64,000 nt of DNA from Ectopseudomonas toyotomiensis (GCF_900115695.1 NZ_FOXK01000007.1:338687-402686), one strand, 5' to 3'. Positions 34,226 to 42,956 are shown, numbered from the stretch's first letter. Notes: generated by a model from the letters alone, not told the origin. Numbers and translations are program-made.

Positions 34226-35576
34226 TGTGTTGCTCGTACTTGGTGAGTAAATCTAATTTTTTGCCGAGTGTTTCCCATGCCTCAGACATCTCTTTTGAAT
34301 AGCTATGTCGTTGGTAAGTTCGTTTAATTCTATTTTCTTCAGTGTGATTTAAGCAGCGCTCAGCTACCTCTGGTAGAACGCCAAGCGCAGTCATGATAGT
34401 AGCGCCGGTTCTCCTCAAGTCATGTGGAGTCCACTTCCCGCCTTTTAATAAGAGAGCTTGGGCTTTGGCGCTGCGATTGCTCATGGTCCCTTGATCTGGT
34501 TTGCGCTGTCTGTCTCCAAGCTGCTTTGTAACAGTTTTGGAGCAGACTGGCCCAGTGTCTTTGGTGTTGGGGTAGCACCACTCGCTTTTGCTGCTGATGA
34601 CCTTGATGCGTTCGAATTGCTCGATTGCAAATTCGGATAGAGTCACGGTGTGCGCCTTTCCATTCTTGCTGTCTTCACTGGGAATGAGCCAGGTGCCTGC
34701 CTTCAGGTCGACGTTCTCCCAACGCGCGTTCATCAGTTCTCCTATACGACAACAGGTCGATAGGGCTATCCAGATTGCTGCTTCGGTTGAAGGAAGCAGT
34801 CCGGCCTCTGGTGCTAGCTTGGCCAGTGTTCGGATTTCATCCTCACTAAGAACTCTGTCGCGTTCTGTGTCCTTGCCGCCAATTTTTGCTTTGCGGATGC
34901 TCGCTGTTGGGTCGTGCTCAATCAAGTCGCGGTCCACGGCGAACCTGAACATTTGGCGCATAAGACTGAAGATCATTTTGGCCATCCGGTTAACGCCGCG
35001 GGCAAGCAGCGCATCGGTCACTTCTGTGATGTGGCCTTTTTTTACTTCGTCGAGAGGTAGTTGGCCCAGAAAAGGTAGGACGTCCTTATTGAACATCCGG
35101 CGAACCTCATCGCCGCCATCCTTGAGGTTAATCAGGTCTACCTTTGCCCAGTGGTCAAATAGGTCATTGACGGTTTTCCTGGCAGCAAGTCGAGCATTTG
35201 CTGCTTCGATGGCCGCTTTCTCAGCGGCGATTCTTGCAAGCTCGGCATCGCGAGCTGCAATTCGGGCAGCCTCCTCAGCTTCGAGATGCTCCTTTACATC
35301 CTTGATACCTGACTTGTGCAGCCCTGCAAGCTCTTTGGCTCGTTGGCCGGCTTCGGCTAGCGTCATCGTGCCTTCGTTGCCATCACGGCTGTATGTACCA
35401 ATAGGGAAGGTCACGCGTTCGCTGCGGCTATTGGTATAGCGAAAGTAGAAAAGCCGCTCTCCGCTAGGAGTGATCCGAGCTACTAGGCTGCCATGTCCCC
35501 AGATGGCGACTTCGCTCAGCCATTTGTCACTTGTCCCTGGTTTGCCAGTCATCTGGCGGTCTGTAATGTTGGCCAT
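34203..35576 (-). CDS. tyrosine-type site-specific integrase
   Basis: A 457-residue tyrosine recombinase of the P4/island class. The N-terminal arm-binding part (~1-90) includes SGERLFYFRYTN; a coiled-coil-like Ala/Glu stretch (~100-140) follows; then the core-binding domain and the catalytic domain with Arg in STCCRIGELMNARW, HDLRRTG (H-x-x-R), LNHTEENRIKRTYQRHSY (H/Y). ATG at 35576; a longer frame to 35642 runs through direct repeats and is less likely. It faces away from the tRNA-Pro remnant 190 bases off, which is its probable attachment site. Confidence 0.92.
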   Translation of the reverse strand: MANITDRQMTGKPGTSDKWLSEVAIWGHGSLVARITPSGERLFYFRYTNSRSERVTFPIGTYSRDGNEGTMTLAEAGQRAKELAGLHKSGIKDVKEHLEAEEAARIAARDAELARIAAEKAAIEAANARLAARKTVNDLFDHWAKVDLINLKDGGDEVRRMFNKDVLPFLGQLPLDEVKKGHITEVTDALLARGVNRMAKMIFSLMRQMFRFAVDRDLIEHDPTASIRKAKIGGKDTERDRVLSEDEIRTLAKLAPEAGLLPSTEAAIWIALSTCCRIGELMNARWENVDLKAGTWLIPSEDSKNGKAHTVTLSEFAIEQFERIKVISSKSEWCYPNTKDTGPVCSKTVTKQLGDRQRKPDQGTMSNRSAKAQALLLKGGKWTPHDLRRTGATIMTALGVLPEVAERCLNHTEENRIKRTYQRHSYSKEMSEAWETLGKKLDLLTKYEQHNEKLNKD

Positions 35577-35590
35577 ATGGTCAGCTTTCC

Positions 35591-35649
35591 CGTTGCCAAT
35601 TGGTTGCCAATTGAGATTGTCTGGTTGCCAATTCGTTGCCAATTGAGAT
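35591..35649. repeat. two 27-base direct repeats, each with two TTGCCAATT boxes
   Basis: The units start CGTTGCCAATTGGTTGCC (35591) and GGTTGCCAATTCGTTGCC (35623), each ending AATTGAGAT, 5 bases apart. Four TTGCCAATT copies result. They sit between the integrase start and the att site, where integrase arm sites or repressor operators are expected. Confidence 0.75.
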
Positions 35650-35767
35650 CGGCTTTCTTCGAATCGAATAGGGCTATTTTGGACGAGAAATTAGCTGTAA
35701 GCCAGTAATATCAAGGGTTGTGCGGGGTTTCTTTGAATTTGGTTGTATCTGCTCGGACGGGTAATTA

Positions 35768-35817
35768 CCTGTATGGGGTGCAAGGGGTCGAGTGTTCGAA
35801 TCACTCCGTCCCGACCA
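35768..35817 (+). other. 3' fragment of tRNA-Pro(GGG), likely island att site
   Basis: From the anticodon stem-loop (CCTGTATGGGGTGCAAGG) to a full T-arm (GAGTG-TTCGAAT-CACTC, 35790-35806), acceptor strand CGTCCCG and CCA (35815-35817). The 5' half is absent, and the anticodon stem has a mismatch. This is the duplicated 3' end left by integration into tRNA-Pro. The assignment to the GGG-anticodon tRNA comes from the loop sequence. Confidence 0.75.
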
Positions 35818-35826
35818 AAAAACCCT

Positions 35827-35863
35827 AAAAATCCAGTCATCTAGCGGTGACTGGATTTTTTTT
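35827..35863 (+). terminator. intrinsic terminator after tRNA remnant
   Basis: Stem AAAAATCCAGTCA / TGACTGGATTTTT with an 8-base loop and a total of eight T. It is probably the original chromosomal terminator of the tRNA-Pro transcript. Confidence 0.88.
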
Positions 35864-36033
35864 ATGCCTGATGGTTTTCCTCTGCCTTCTAATTTTGCCC
35901 CACCATATTTTTTGTTCAGCTTAGTAGCGTTCTATGTCAATGAGTTGGCTAGGGCAATCGAGCCAAGCAGCAAGGGGCTGTGTTAGTCACAGACCCCAAG
36001 ACTGCACGGCGACCAGGGCTGATGCGTTGGCTT

Positions 36034-36735
36034 TCATGCTCTCGGTGTGTTGTTCGCCACCATCGTTCGCCATTCCCTGACACTTGGTCTTTCTTGCATG
36101 CGGGCGTGCCAGGCTCGTAGGGCTGCACATTCATCGGGTACGGCAAGCTTGACCAATGACGCGAAGATCATCCCCCCGAGCACTGCAATATCTGCCATGG
36201 AGAAGGCGTCACCGGCAACGAACGGCTGTTGCTCAAGCACTCCATTGAAGTAGTGCATGCCCCTGATGGCTTTATCGCGCATGCGATTTCCCCACTCAGG
36301 GTTTTGGTACAGCTCCACGTCTGCCCCCAACCCTGGCGTTGCGTGATGAAAGTAAACGCTGACCGCATCGAGAAATTCGATTTCAGCGCGTTTTGTCATC
36401 ATGTGAATGAGGCCTTTCTCTTTCGCCGTCTGCCCAGTAAGCGTGGGGCTGTCGTCGAGTACGTCCAGGTATTGGGTGATCGCTGTGCATTCGGCAATGA
36501 GCGTGCCGTCATCGAGTTCCAGCACAGGCAGTGTTCCTGAGTAATTGATCGCGAGGAACTCTGGTTTCTTATGTTCCCCCGTCCACAGGTTGACGGAGAT
36601 GAACTCGACACGGTCAAGCAGTCCTTTTTCCGCCAAGGCAATTCGCACGCGAGCGGGATACGGGCCATCGAACCAGTCGTAGATTTTCATTACAGGGAGA
36701 ACGGATATGTCGGAGTTACGGAATGGAGTGGTCAT
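36034..36735 (-). CDS. glutathione S-transferase family protein
   Basis: A 233-residue GST. The thioredoxin-like N-terminal domain includes MKIYDWFDGPYPARVRIALA, the strand-loop GTLPVLELDDGTLIAE, and SxAI-like ECTAITQYL; the helical C-terminal domain ends FVAGDAFSMADIAVLGG and LRAWHARMQERP. It conjugates glutathione to electrophiles, cytoplasmic. ATG at 36735 has GTAGG upstream; MKIYDW at 36690 is an alternative. Divergent from a TetR gene with two matching operators in between. Near to the nemR regulon, so the area is rich in electrophile defence. Confidence 0.9.
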   Translation of the reverse strand: MTTPFRNSDISVLPVMKIYDWFDGPYPARVRIALAEKGLLDRVEFISVNLWTGEHKKPEFLAINYSGTLPVLELDDGTLIAECTAITQYLDVLDDSPTLTGQTAKEKGLIHMMTKRAEIEFLDAVSVYFHHATPGLGADVELYQNPEWGNRMRDKAIRGMHYFNGVLEQQPFVAGDAFSMADIAVLGGMIFASLVKLAVPDECAALRAWHARMQERPSVREWRTMVANNTPRA

Positions 36736-36743
36736 GGCTTGCC

Positions 36744-36763
36744 TACCTATCAGTTGGTAGGTA
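36744..36763. promoter_or_regulatory. TetR operator 1
   Basis: Imperfect palindrome TACCTATCAGTTGGTAGGTA just before the GST start; half-sites TACCTA / TAGGTA-like. It is closely similar to operator 2, 34 bases away (54 bases start to start). Confidence 0.75.
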
Positions 36764-36797
36764 AAGGTTGTGCGAGAAAATATGTTCTGTCAACCCC

Positions 36798-36817
36798 TAC
36801 CTTCCAGTTGGCAGGTA
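36798..36817. promoter_or_regulatory. TetR operator 2
   Basis: Imperfect palindrome TACCTTCCAGTTGGCAGGTA, flanked by CC and GG that extend the symmetry. 16 of 20 bases or more match operator 1, and both lie between GST and the divergent TetR gene. Confidence 0.75.
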
Positions 36818-36869
36818 GGGAGCGCAACAGTAAACTGCCAAGATCTATCGAAGGTGCGAGGAGTTGATC

Positions 36870-37451
36870 GTGACTGGTAATGCTCGAGAAGCCATCCTGG
36901 CTGCTGCGACAACGGCGGCGCAGTTGCATGGATACAGCGGTATCAATTTCCGCAGCATCGGTGAGGCCGTAGGCGTGAAGAACGCCAGTATCTACTACCA
37001 CTTTGCGAGCAAGGCCGACCTTGGCGCTGCGGTTGCAGAACGCTATTGGCGAGACACCGCCGAAGCCTTGCGATCCATACGCGAGTCGAATCCCGACCCG
37101 CTCGGCTGTTTGCTTGCATACCCTTCGCTCTTTCGGAGATCGTTGGAGAACGGCAATAGACTTTGCCTCGCCAGCTTCATGGCTGCGGAATACGAAGATC
37201 TACCGGAAGAAGTCGAGCGAGAGGTCAAGGCGTTTGCAGACATCAACGTGGAGTGGCTGACGCAGGTATTAGTTGAGGCAGGGCTGGAAAATGTCGAGCG
37301 CCGCGCAGGCTCCATTTACGCTGCGGTTGCCGGTGCTCAACTGATTGCACGAACCCGCGTCGACCTGAAACTGTTCGACGAGCTGATCGACAGCTATCGG
37401 GAGTCAGGTCTCATTCCTGCTCACGCTTCCACGAGCAATGAGCGCTACTGA
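36870..37451 (+). CDS. TetR/AcrR family transcriptional regulator
   Basis: A 193-residue TetR repressor. HTH: INFRSIGEAVGVKNASIYYHFASKADL in two parts, recognition helix VGVKNASIYYHF. The C-terminal domain, with NRLCLASFMAAEYEDLPEE, carries a lone Cys that could sense thiol-reactive compounds (inference). Start GTG at 36870 lies six bases after GAGGAG; TTG at 36864 is a weaker option. Divergent from the GST gene and likely binds the two operators between. Confidence 0.9.
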   Translation: MTGNAREAILAAATTAAQLHGYSGINFRSIGEAVGVKNASIYYHFASKADLGAAVAERYWRDTAEALRSIRESNPDPLGCLLAYPSLFRRSLENGNRLCLASFMAAEYEDLPEEVEREVKAFADINVEWLTQVLVEAGLENVERRAGSIYAAVAGAQLIARTRVDLKLFDELIDSYRESGLIPAHASTSNERY

Positions 37452-37504
37452 GAAAATTGCGGCAGCAGATATCCCAGCTGGTGAATGAGTTCTAATAGGT
37501 GTGT

Positions 37505-38455
37505 TCAGCCAGCCCCGCTGGCTGTCTTGTACAGCTCATCTCGCATCAATTGCGGTGGCTTGCCATAGGCGCGCAGAAACGCCTGGCGCATACGTTCGCG
37601 GTCGCCGAAACCGGTTTCGCGGGCGATCACTTCTACGGGGTGACGGCTCGTCTCCATCATGACGCGCGCGGCCTCTAATCGCAGGCTTTCGACTGCTTTC
37701 GCCGGCGTTTTTCCGGTTTCCTCGCGGAATACCCGGCTGAACTGGCGAGGGCTGAGTCGCGCGACATCTGCCAGTGCCTCGACCGACAGATCACTGCGCA
37801 GGTTTTCGCGCGCATAGGCCATTGCCAGTTGCACGCGGTCGGATTTCGGGTCTATCTCCAGCAGCGCCGAGAGCTGTGATTGCTCGGCGCCTCTGCGCTG
37901 GGCGATGACCAGTTTGCGGGCTACGCGGCGGGCCAGGTCAGGGCCCAGGTCGTTCTCGACCATGGCCAGGGCAAGATCCACTCCGGCACTCATGCCTGCA
38001 CCCGTCCATATCTGCCCGTCGACCACGAACAGCCGGTCATCATCGATTCTGACGTTGGGGTGACGCTTCTTGAACTCGGGCACGTGTAACCAATGAGTCG
38101 TGACCCGTTTGCCCTCCAATAGACCGGCTTCGGCGAGCACGAAGATGCCTGTGCACAGTGATGCAATACGCCGCGATTGCGAGCTGGCGCTGGACAGACA
38201 GGTCAGCAGCTGCGGGCTGGGTTCACCCAACTCCAGGTAGCCGCTGACGATGACGGTGTCATAGCCAGCTGAGCCGAGCGCCTCGGTATTGACCGAGAAG
38301 CCCTGAGACGACAGCACGGGTCCACCTGTCTCGGATACCAGAGCGAATCCGTAGACCGGCTCGCCATGCAGGAGGTTGGCGCACTCGAATACAGAACCGA
38401 CCGACAGGCTCAGCGCTTGGAATTGCGGGTAAACCACCAACGCCACGGTATGCAT
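37505..38455 (-). CDS. GlxA-type AraC-family regulator with DJ-1/PfpI domain
   Basis: A 316-residue regulator. Residues ~3-180 are a DJ-1/PfpI-like sensing domain, with VALVVYPQFQALSLSVGSVF and IASLCTGIFVLAEAGLLEGK (Cys at the nucleophile position). Residues ~215-310 are the double-HTH AraC domain: DLSVEALADVARLSPRQFSR, FREETGKTPAKAV, and ARETGFGDRERMRQAF. GlxA-type proteins sense small nitrogen compounds or stress. ATG at 38455 follows GGAAGTGA. Divergent from nemR, so may co-control the regulon. Confidence 0.9.
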   Translation of the reverse strand: MHTVALVVYPQFQALSLSVGSVFECANLLHGEPVYGFALVSETGGPVLSSQGFSVNTEALGSAGYDTVIVSGYLELGEPSPQLLTCLSSASSQSRRIASLCTGIFVLAEAGLLEGKRVTTHWLHVPEFKKRHPNVRIDDDRLFVVDGQIWTGAGMSAGVDLALAMVENDLGPDLARRVARKLVIAQRRGAEQSQLSALLEIDPKSDRVQLAMAYARENLRSDLSVEALADVARLSPRQFSRVFREETGKTPAKAVESLRLEAARVMMETSRHPVEVIARETGFGDRERMRQAFLRAYGKPPQLMRDELYKTASGAG

Positions 38456-38597
38456 CGATCACTTCCTTTCTGCGGGCATGCGTCGATTGTCGGAGGGCTA
38501 AGTGGTTTGCGCAATCGGCTTGCCGTGCATGTCCTAAATCCTTGCGGATATGACATTGCTGCTGTCGGTGGCGATTCCTAACATGACCCCAACGAAC

Positions 38598-38612
38598 TAG
38601 ACGACTGGTCTA
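38598..38612. promoter_or_regulatory. NemR-type operator
   Basis: TAGACGACTGGTCTA: arms TAGAC / GTCTA with a 5-base centre, 16 bases before the nemR start. It resembles the E. coli NemR box, which has TAGACC/GGTCTA half-sites (recalled from family knowledge). Confidence 0.7.
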
Positions 38613-38627
38613 CTGAGACAAGCAGCC

Positions 38628-39221
38628 ATGACAACCACTGACAGTAATCAGACCCGGCAACGCATTTTCGACGCCGCCCAATCGATCATCGCCCGTAAAG
38701 GTTTTTCTGCTGTTGGGCTGAATGAGGTGCTGAATGCCGCGGGCGTGCCGAAGGGGTCCTTCTACCACTACTTCGCTTCGAAGGACGCGTTCGGCACGGC
38801 ACTGCTGGAGCACTACTTCGAGACCTATTTGGCTGACATGGATCGTATTTTTCAGGATCCGGCAACCAGCGCACATGACGCGCTGATGCGTTACTGGCAA
38901 CTGTGGATCTCCAACCAGACCAGTCAGGTCGAGTGCGGTAAATGCCTGGCCGTCAAGTTGGGTGCTGAAGTCGCCGATCTTTCCGAACCGATGCGATTGG
39001 CACTTCAGCGCGGTACTGCGCAGATCGTCGAGAGGCTGGAGGCTGCGATCAGCAGAGGCGTGGAGGAGGGCACGGTAACCATCGTTGCTACGCCCGCTCA
39101 GCTGGCACTGAGGCTCTATGCCCTGTGGTTGGGGGCCAGTGTGTTGACCAAGATCACCCGTACCCACCACGCGTTCGAAGAGGCGCTGCAGCAGACGCAA
39201 CACCTTCTCGGTAACCAGTGA
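38628..39221 (+). CDS. nemR: NemR-type TetR-family electrophile-sensing repressor
   Basis: A 197-residue repressor closely like E. coli NemR: ARKGFSAVGLNEVLNAAGVP with KGSFYHYFASKDAFG (HTH), then CGKCLAVKLGAEVADLSEPM. In E. coli the Cys in GCLTVKLSAEV is the redox-sensing Cys106; the same Cys (KCLAVKL) is kept here. LYALWLGAS near the end also matches. ATG at 38628. An operator palindrome overlaps the upstream region. It heads a same-strand set of DJ-1, aldehyde dehydrogenase, Old Yellow Enzyme and MFS genes, matching the family's link to nemA. Confidence 0.88.
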   Translation: MTTTDSNQTRQRIFDAAQSIIARKGFSAVGLNEVLNAAGVPKGSFYHYFASKDAFGTALLEHYFETYLADMDRIFQDPATSAHDALMRYWQLWISNQTSQVECGKCLAVKLGAEVADLSEPMRLALQRGTAQIVERLEAAISRGVEEGTVTIVATPAQLALRLYALWLGASVLTKITRTHHAFEEALQQTQHLLGNQ

Positions 39222-39274
39222 ACCCATGACCGGCAAGGGTCGGTCGAAACCAATGCAATACCCACTATGAGGCA

Positions 39275-39958
39275 ATGATCATGAAAGTTCTGATGGTTCT
39301 GACATCCCATGACAAGCTGGGTAACACCGGCAATAAAACCGGCTTCTGGCTGGAAGAGTTCGCCGCGCCTTACTACGTCTTCAAGGACGCCGGTGCCGAT
39401 ATCGTGCTGGCCTCGCCAGCCGGTGGCCAGCCGCCTCTGGATCCCAAGAGTGATCTGCCGGATTTCCAGACCGAGGCGACCCACCGTTTCGCTGCCGATC
39501 CGGCCGCGCAGCAAGCCCTGGCCAGCACGGTGAAACTCAGTGAGGTGAAGGCTGAGGATTTCGACACGGTGTTCTACCCAGGCGGCCATGGCCCTCTGTG
39601 GGATCTGGCGGAGTCGGATACATCCATCGCCCTGATCGAAAGCTTCGAGCGCGCCGGCAAGCCAATCGGTTTCGTCTGCCATGCTCCGGGCGTGCTGCGC
39701 CACGTCAAGGCTGTGGATGGCGAGCCGCTGGTCAAGGGGCGCCGGGTGACGGGTTTCACCAACAGCGAAGAGGCCGCTGTAGAACTGACTGACGTGGTGC
39801 CTTTCCTCATCGAGGACGAGTTCCAGGCACTGGGCGCACGCTATGAGAAAGCCGGCGACTGGCAGCCGTTCACTGTCGTCGACGGGCGCTTGGTCACTGG
39901 TCAGAACCCCGCCAGCTCAGAGTCCGCGGCCAACGCCTTGCTCAAGCTGCTGGCTTGA
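39275..39958 (+). CDS. DJ-1/PfpI-type class I glutamine amidotransferase-like protein
   Basis: A 227-residue HchA/YDR533c-like protein of the DJ-1 superfamily. Seen: GNKTGFWLEEFAAPYYVFKD (Glu of the active site), FDTVFYPGGHGPLWDL, and the nucleophile elbow GFVCHAPGVLR (Cys-His). Members include glutathione-independent glyoxalases that detoxify methylglyoxal (family knowledge). ATG at 39275 region with GAGGCAATG-like upstream sequence. Second gene after nemR, 53 bases apart. Confidence 0.9.
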   Translation: MIMKVLMVLTSHDKLGNTGNKTGFWLEEFAAPYYVFKDAGADIVLASPAGGQPPLDPKSDLPDFQTEATHRFAADPAAQQALASTVKLSEVKAEDFDTVFYPGGHGPLWDLAESDTSIALIESFERAGKPIGFVCHAPGVLRHVKAVDGEPLVKGRRVTGFTNSEEAAVELTDVVPFLIEDEFQALGARYEKAGDWQPFTVVDGRLVTGQNPASSESAANALLKLLA

Positions 39959-40000
39959 TTCGCGCAATCTGCAGGGTTCAGACGAACCCGTGCAAGTAAT

Positions 40001-40025
40001 GAGCGGGCGCACTGTGCGCCCGCTC
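40001..40025. repeat. GC-rich perfect palindrome
   Basis: GAGCGGGCGCAC-T-GTGCGCCCGCTC, 12-base arms, between the DJ-1-like gene and the aldehyde dehydrogenase. No T-tract, so a weak terminator, attenuator or REP-like element. Confidence 0.75.
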
Positions 40026-40166
40026 TGAGCGCCTTCGCGCCCGCTACCGCATAACCACACCGCAGCAGCAGTCGCCTTTTGGGTGACGGGATTTCTGCTG
40101 CCTGAAGAAAGTTGTCTTGATCATTTCAGTCAATAAATTTTCATTTTGATTCAAGGAGATAGGCTT

Positions 40167-41621
40167 ATGTCTACTGTCATGAAAGATTCCCACTCCAGCA
40201 GCGTCTTCGACGGCCCGTACTACCTGTCCATCGCCGGTGAGTTGGTCGCTACCGATGCGCATTTCGATGTGTTCAATCCGGCGACTGGCGAGGTATTCGC
40301 CAAGGCTCCGTCGGGTTCGCCTGAGCAACTGGAGGCGGCGATCGCTGCTGCCAAGGGCGCCTTCAAGACCTGGTCGGTCTTGAGCTATGACCAGCGCCAG
40401 CGCTATCTGGATGCCTATGCCGATGCGCTTTTGGAGCACCGCGATGAACTGGCTCGCTTGCTGACGTTGGAACAGGGCAAGCCGCTGACCACCATGGCCG
40501 AGCCGGAGGTCGACCAGGCGATCTCGTGGATTCGCCAGATTGCTGCGCGGCGTATCCCGGTGGAAATCGTCGAGGAAAACGACAGCCACATCGTGGAGTT
40601 GCATCACACGCCGCTGGGTGTGGTCGGTGCGATCACTCCATGGAATTTCCCGGTGCTGCTGGCGCTGTGGAAAGTGGCGCCCGCGCTGATCACCGGCAAC
40701 ACCATGGTCATCAAACCGTCGCCATTCACCCCCCTCACCACCTTGCGCTTTGGGCAGATTGCCCAGTCCGTGCTGCCTGCTGGTGTGCTTTCAGTGGTTT
40801 CAGGTGGCAATGAACTGGGCCCGCAAATGACCGCTCACCCGGATATCGCCAAGATCAGCTTCACCGGCTCCACCGAGACCGGCAAGCATGTCATCCGTTC
40901 GGCTGCCGGCACCGTCAAGCGGCTGACCATGGAGATGGGCGGCAACGACGCGGCAATCGTCATGCCTGATGCCGACTGGCAAGCGATCATCCCGCAGCTG
41001 TACTGGGGCGCTATCGGTAACTCGGGCCAGTGGTGCGTGGGCATCAAGCGCCTCTACGTGCACAGCAGTTATCGCGCTGAGTTCGTGGCAGCGTTCGTCG
41101 AGTATGCGCAGCAACAGGTCATGGGTGATGGTCTCGACCCGGCTGTGACCGTTGGCCCCGTGCAGAACAAGATGCAGTACGACAAGGTTCGTAGCTTCCT
41201 GGATGACATCAAGGCCAATGGCTACAAGGTGGCACTGGGCGGTGAGGTAGACGAGAGCCGTCCTGGCTATTTCATCCCGGTAACCGTGGTCGACAACCCG
41301 CCAGAGAGCTCGATGATCGTGCAGCAGGAGCAGTTCGGGCCGATCGTGCCGATCATCGCTTACGACGACGTCGACGATGTCGTGGCCCGCGCGAACGACA
41401 GTCCGTTCGGCCTGGGTGGTTCGGTCTGGGGGCGTGATACCCAGGCAGCGGTGGCCGTGGCCAATCGCCTGGAAACCGGGATGGTCTGGGTCAACGAGAT
41501 CCACACCCAGGGCATCGATATTCCTTTCGGTGGCCACAAGCAATCGGGTATCGGCACTGAACACGGCCATGAGGGCCGCCTGCTGTTCACCAACCCGAAA
41601 ACCGTGTTGATCAAGAAGTAA
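40167..41621 (+). CDS. NAD(P)-dependent aldehyde dehydrogenase
   Basis: A 484-residue aldehyde dehydrogenase, oxidising aldehydes to acids. Motifs: VVGAITPWNFPVLLALWK (cofactor and Asn), ISFTGSTETGKHV, general base Glu in LTMEMGGNDAAIV, and catalytic Cys in GNSGQWCVGIKR; C-terminal QEQFGPIVPI and PFGGHKQSGIG. ATG at 40167 is preceded by AAGGAGA. Lies inside the nemR set; fits detoxification of reactive aldehydes. A stem (10 bases) follows at 41629-41653. Confidence 0.93.
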   Translation: MSTVMKDSHSSSVFDGPYYLSIAGELVATDAHFDVFNPATGEVFAKAPSGSPEQLEAAIAAAKGAFKTWSVLSYDQRQRYLDAYADALLEHRDELARLLTLEQGKPLTTMAEPEVDQAISWIRQIAARRIPVEIVEENDSHIVELHHTPLGVVGAITPWNFPVLLALWKVAPALITGNTMVIKPSPFTPLTTLRFGQIAQSVLPAGVLSVVSGGNELGPQMTAHPDIAKISFTGSTETGKHVIRSAAGTVKRLTMEMGGNDAAIVMPDADWQAIIPQLYWGAIGNSGQWCVGIKRLYVHSSYRAEFVAAFVEYAQQQVMGDGLDPAVTVGPVQNKMQYDKVRSFLDDIKANGYKVALGGEVDESRPGYFIPVTVVDNPPESSMIVQQEQFGPIVPIIAYDDVDDVVARANDSPFGLGGSVWGRDTQAAVAVANRLETGMVWVNEIHTQGIDIPFGGHKQSGIGTEHGHEGRLLFTNPKTVLIKK

Positions 41622-41748
41622 CGCCTGAGCGGCCTCTCCAGCAGAGGGGCCGCACTCCCACTCATCAAGCCTATTGGGCGCCAGGTGCGTCCATTCGCGC
41701 CGTGCGCCTGTCGATAGGTGCAGTCGCCTTAACAGCAGGATAGAAATC

Positions 41749-42873
41749 ATGAAACACGCTGCTCTGTTTACCCCCATCGACATGGGACGTATCACTCTCA
41801 AGAACCGCATCGTGCTGCCGCCGTTGACTCGTCAGCGCAGCGCCCAGCCAGGCGATATCGCGACTGATCTGATGGCCACTTATTACCGCCAGCGTGCCGG
41901 TGCCGGTTTCATGGTCAGTGAGGGCACCCAGATCGAACCGCGTGGCCAGGGCTATGCCTGGACGCCCGGTATCTACAGCCAGGCGCAGATCGATGGCTGG
42001 CGCAAGGTGACCGAAGCGGTGCATGCCGAAGGTGGCGTGATCTTCGCCCAGCTCTGGCACGTCGGTCGCGTTTCCCATAACGCGCTTCAGCCTGACGGGC
42101 AGGCGCCCGTGGCGCCATCCGCCATTCAGGCGCAGAAGGTCAAGGCGTTCATTCAGACCGGCCCTGGTGTCGGCGAGCTGGTTCAGCCGTCGCTTCCACG
42201 CGCACTGGAGCTGGCTGAAATCCGCGATCTGGTCGGGCAGTACGCCCAGGCGGCGCGCAATGCCATCGACGCCGGTTTCGATGGCGTGGAAATTCACGCA
42301 GCCAACGGTTATCTGGTCAACCAGTTCATCTCCGCACATTCCAACCAGCGCGATGATGCTTACGGTGGCTCCCTGGAAAACCGCCTGCGCTTCCTGCGCG
42401 AGATCGTAGACGCCGTGGCCGCTGCCGTAGGCGCGGATCGCCTTGGTGTGCGCTTCACCCCATTGTTCACCGGCACCGATCAGGATCGGGTGTACATCGG
42501 TCTGGTCGAAGAGGACCCGCACACCACCTATATCGAAGCCATCAAGGTGCTGGAGGCAGCAGGTGTGGCCTATGTGTCGATCGCCGAGGCGGACTGGGAC
42601 AACGCGCCGGATCTGCCCGAGAGCTTCCGCCGCGACGTACGCGCGAACTTCAGCGGGAAGATTCTCTACGCCGGTCGTTATACCGCCGAGCGTGGTGAGC
42701 GGCTGATCGAAGCGGGGCTGGCCGACCTGATCGCATTCGGCCGTCCCTTCATCGCCAACCCCGATCTGCCCGAACGCATCGCCAATGGCTGGCCGCTCAA
42801 CCCGCTGGATCCTGCCACTGTCTATGGTGGCGCGGAGAAGGGCCTGACGGACTACCCGACCTATTCGGACTGA
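41749..42873 (+). CDS. nemA: Old Yellow Enzyme family alkene reductase (NemA-like)
   Basis: A 374-residue FMN-dependent ene-reductase. Seen: MGRITLKNRIVLPPLTRQRS, FAQLWHVGRVSH, GFDGVEIHAANGYLVNQF and DAYGGSLENRLRF, then FMN-binding FGRPFIANPDL. It reduces activated C=C bonds such as N-ethylmaleimide and quinones. ATG at 41749; the upstream in-frame stretch has no site. In E. coli the nemA gene follows nemR directly; here three genes intervene. Naming is by family and context. Confidence 0.88.
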   Translation: MKHAALFTPIDMGRITLKNRIVLPPLTRQRSAQPGDIATDLMATYYRQRAGAGFMVSEGTQIEPRGQGYAWTPGIYSQAQIDGWRKVTEAVHAEGGVIFAQLWHVGRVSHNALQPDGQAPVAPSAIQAQKVKAFIQTGPGVGELVQPSLPRALELAEIRDLVGQYAQAARNAIDAGFDGVEIHAANGYLVNQFISAHSNQRDDAYGGSLENRLRFLREIVDAVAAAVGADRLGVRFTPLFTGTDQDRVYIGLVEEDPHTTYIEAIKVLEAAGVAYVSIAEADWDNAPDLPESFRRDVRANFSGKILYAGRYTAERGERLIEAGLADLIAFGRPFIANPDLPERIANGWPLNPLDPATVYGGAEKGLTDYPTYSD

Positions 42874-42956
42874 CGTTCACATCTGCCGGCGTGGCCTCGA
42901 CGCGAATGGACGGGGACACGCCTGCGTAACTGCTCACTGCGTAGGAAGTCTTCGTC

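Noticed and set aside
40800..41810. 336-residue ORF antisense to aldehyde dehydrogenase
   Set aside because: Shadow; covers catalytic motifs of the plus-strand enzyme.
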